From Rhodovastum atsumiense (GTDB lineage: Bacteria > Pseudomonadota > Alphaproteobacteria > Acetobacterales > Acetobacteraceae), in contig JAMFSE010000043.1 in assembly GCA_026225115.1 (NCBI GenBank), positions 1 through 51,543 on the forward strand: a stretch of DNA of 51,543 nt, read 5' to 3'. Numbering within the stretch: the stretch's first letter is position 1; each line of letters opens with the position of its first letter. Both the position numbers and the translations under genes were made by a program. The notes under the pieces were generated by a model, which had not been told where the DNA came from, searched no databases, and saw only the letters and a list, made by a program, of their open reading frames with translations. This document shows, piece by piece, positions 51,422 through 51,543 of this stretch.

Positions 51422-51543
51422 TCGCAAAATGAACGAGAGCGACAAAGTTGGCCTCTTGCTAAGGCTTTGCCTGAATACGCCGCCCTCAAGAAAGTGGAGC
51501 AGATACTGGCAACGAAAGTCCGGCCAACCGCAGGAGAGCCCCC

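Noticed and set aside
51430-51543. Open reading at the right edge of the window, in two frames
   Set aside because: Too short, no ribosome-binding site, no recognised family; it could belong to the helicase remnant or to a gene beyond the edge.
1-51543. CRISPR arrays, tRNA or rRNA genes, complete insertion sequences, replication origin
   Set aside because: Looked for regular short repeats, cloverleaf-type ends, DDE-type transposases and iteron clusters; none was seen by eye.

Overview
The window is GC-rich, dense with genes and carries typical alphaproteobacterial families: a DUF1989/urea carboxylase pair, TctABC and Bug-type transport, MmgE/PrpD proteins and an ars operon. Two copies of a hairpin repeat (an arm of GTTCTTTTT pairing with AAAAAGAAC) resemble intergenic elements I associate with Acetobacteraceae. 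Together with an ArsR whose C-terminal cysteines resemble the Acidithiobacillus type, they suggest an acidophilic or soil Acetobacteraceae-like Rhodospirillales. That placement is inference. No rRNA, tRNA, CRISPR array or intact transposase was seen.

Layout. (1) 1-8772, nitrogen scavenging: the tail of a DUF1989 protein, a full urea carboxylase, a TetR regulator, and an operon of an LLM-type flavin monooxygenase with a TauABC/SsuABC-like ABC importer whose permease has an in-frame TAG. (2) 8812-14331, glycogen metabolism: glgP, glgC, glgA on the minus strand. A palindromic repeat sits at the glgC/glgA junction and glgA has no ordinary start codon. (3) 14640-15174, a frameshifted gcvT remnant. 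(4) 15375-18669, an AraC regulator, an APC permease and an acetamidase/formamidase, then a HigBA toxin-antitoxin pair. (5) 19254-24525, a six-gene operon made of one APC permease and five small proteins with predicted membrane segments, beside a KdpDE-like two-component system with no KdpFABC pump in view. (6) 24608-28235, a GntR regulator divergent from an FAA-family hydrolase, an amidohydrolase and a V4R-like protein, followed by a LysR remnant. (7) 28772-32138, the arsenic operon arsR-arsC-arsC-arsB-arsH. (8) 32382-33818, a multidrug-type MFS exporter. (9) 34035-49980, a catabolic island of about 16 kb on the minus strand under a divergent LysR regulator: TctABC importer, porin, two MmgE/PrpD proteins, a PrpF-like isomerase, two near-identical amidohydrolases, a dienelactone hydrolase, a carboxymuconolactone decarboxylase-like protein, an FAA-family hydrolase and a CapA-like protein. 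(10) 50071-51421, decayed remnants, one resembling a TOTE-type helicase.

How the genes work together. Regions 1 and 4 import and hydrolyse small nitrogen compounds (urea or guanidine, amides, perhaps an organic amine or sulfonate) to release ammonia. Region 9 looks like a self-contained uptake and degradation module for a polycarboxylic or lactone-type substrate: porin and Bug/Tct uptake, then hydrolases, dehydratase-like and isomerase-like enzymes, with no oxygenase or CoA ligase. The substrate cannot be read from sequence. The best candidates for undescribed biology are the APC-plus-small-membrane-protein operon of region 5 and the catabolic island of region 9. Short decayed genes at several junctions show repeated insertion and deletion in this part of the genome.
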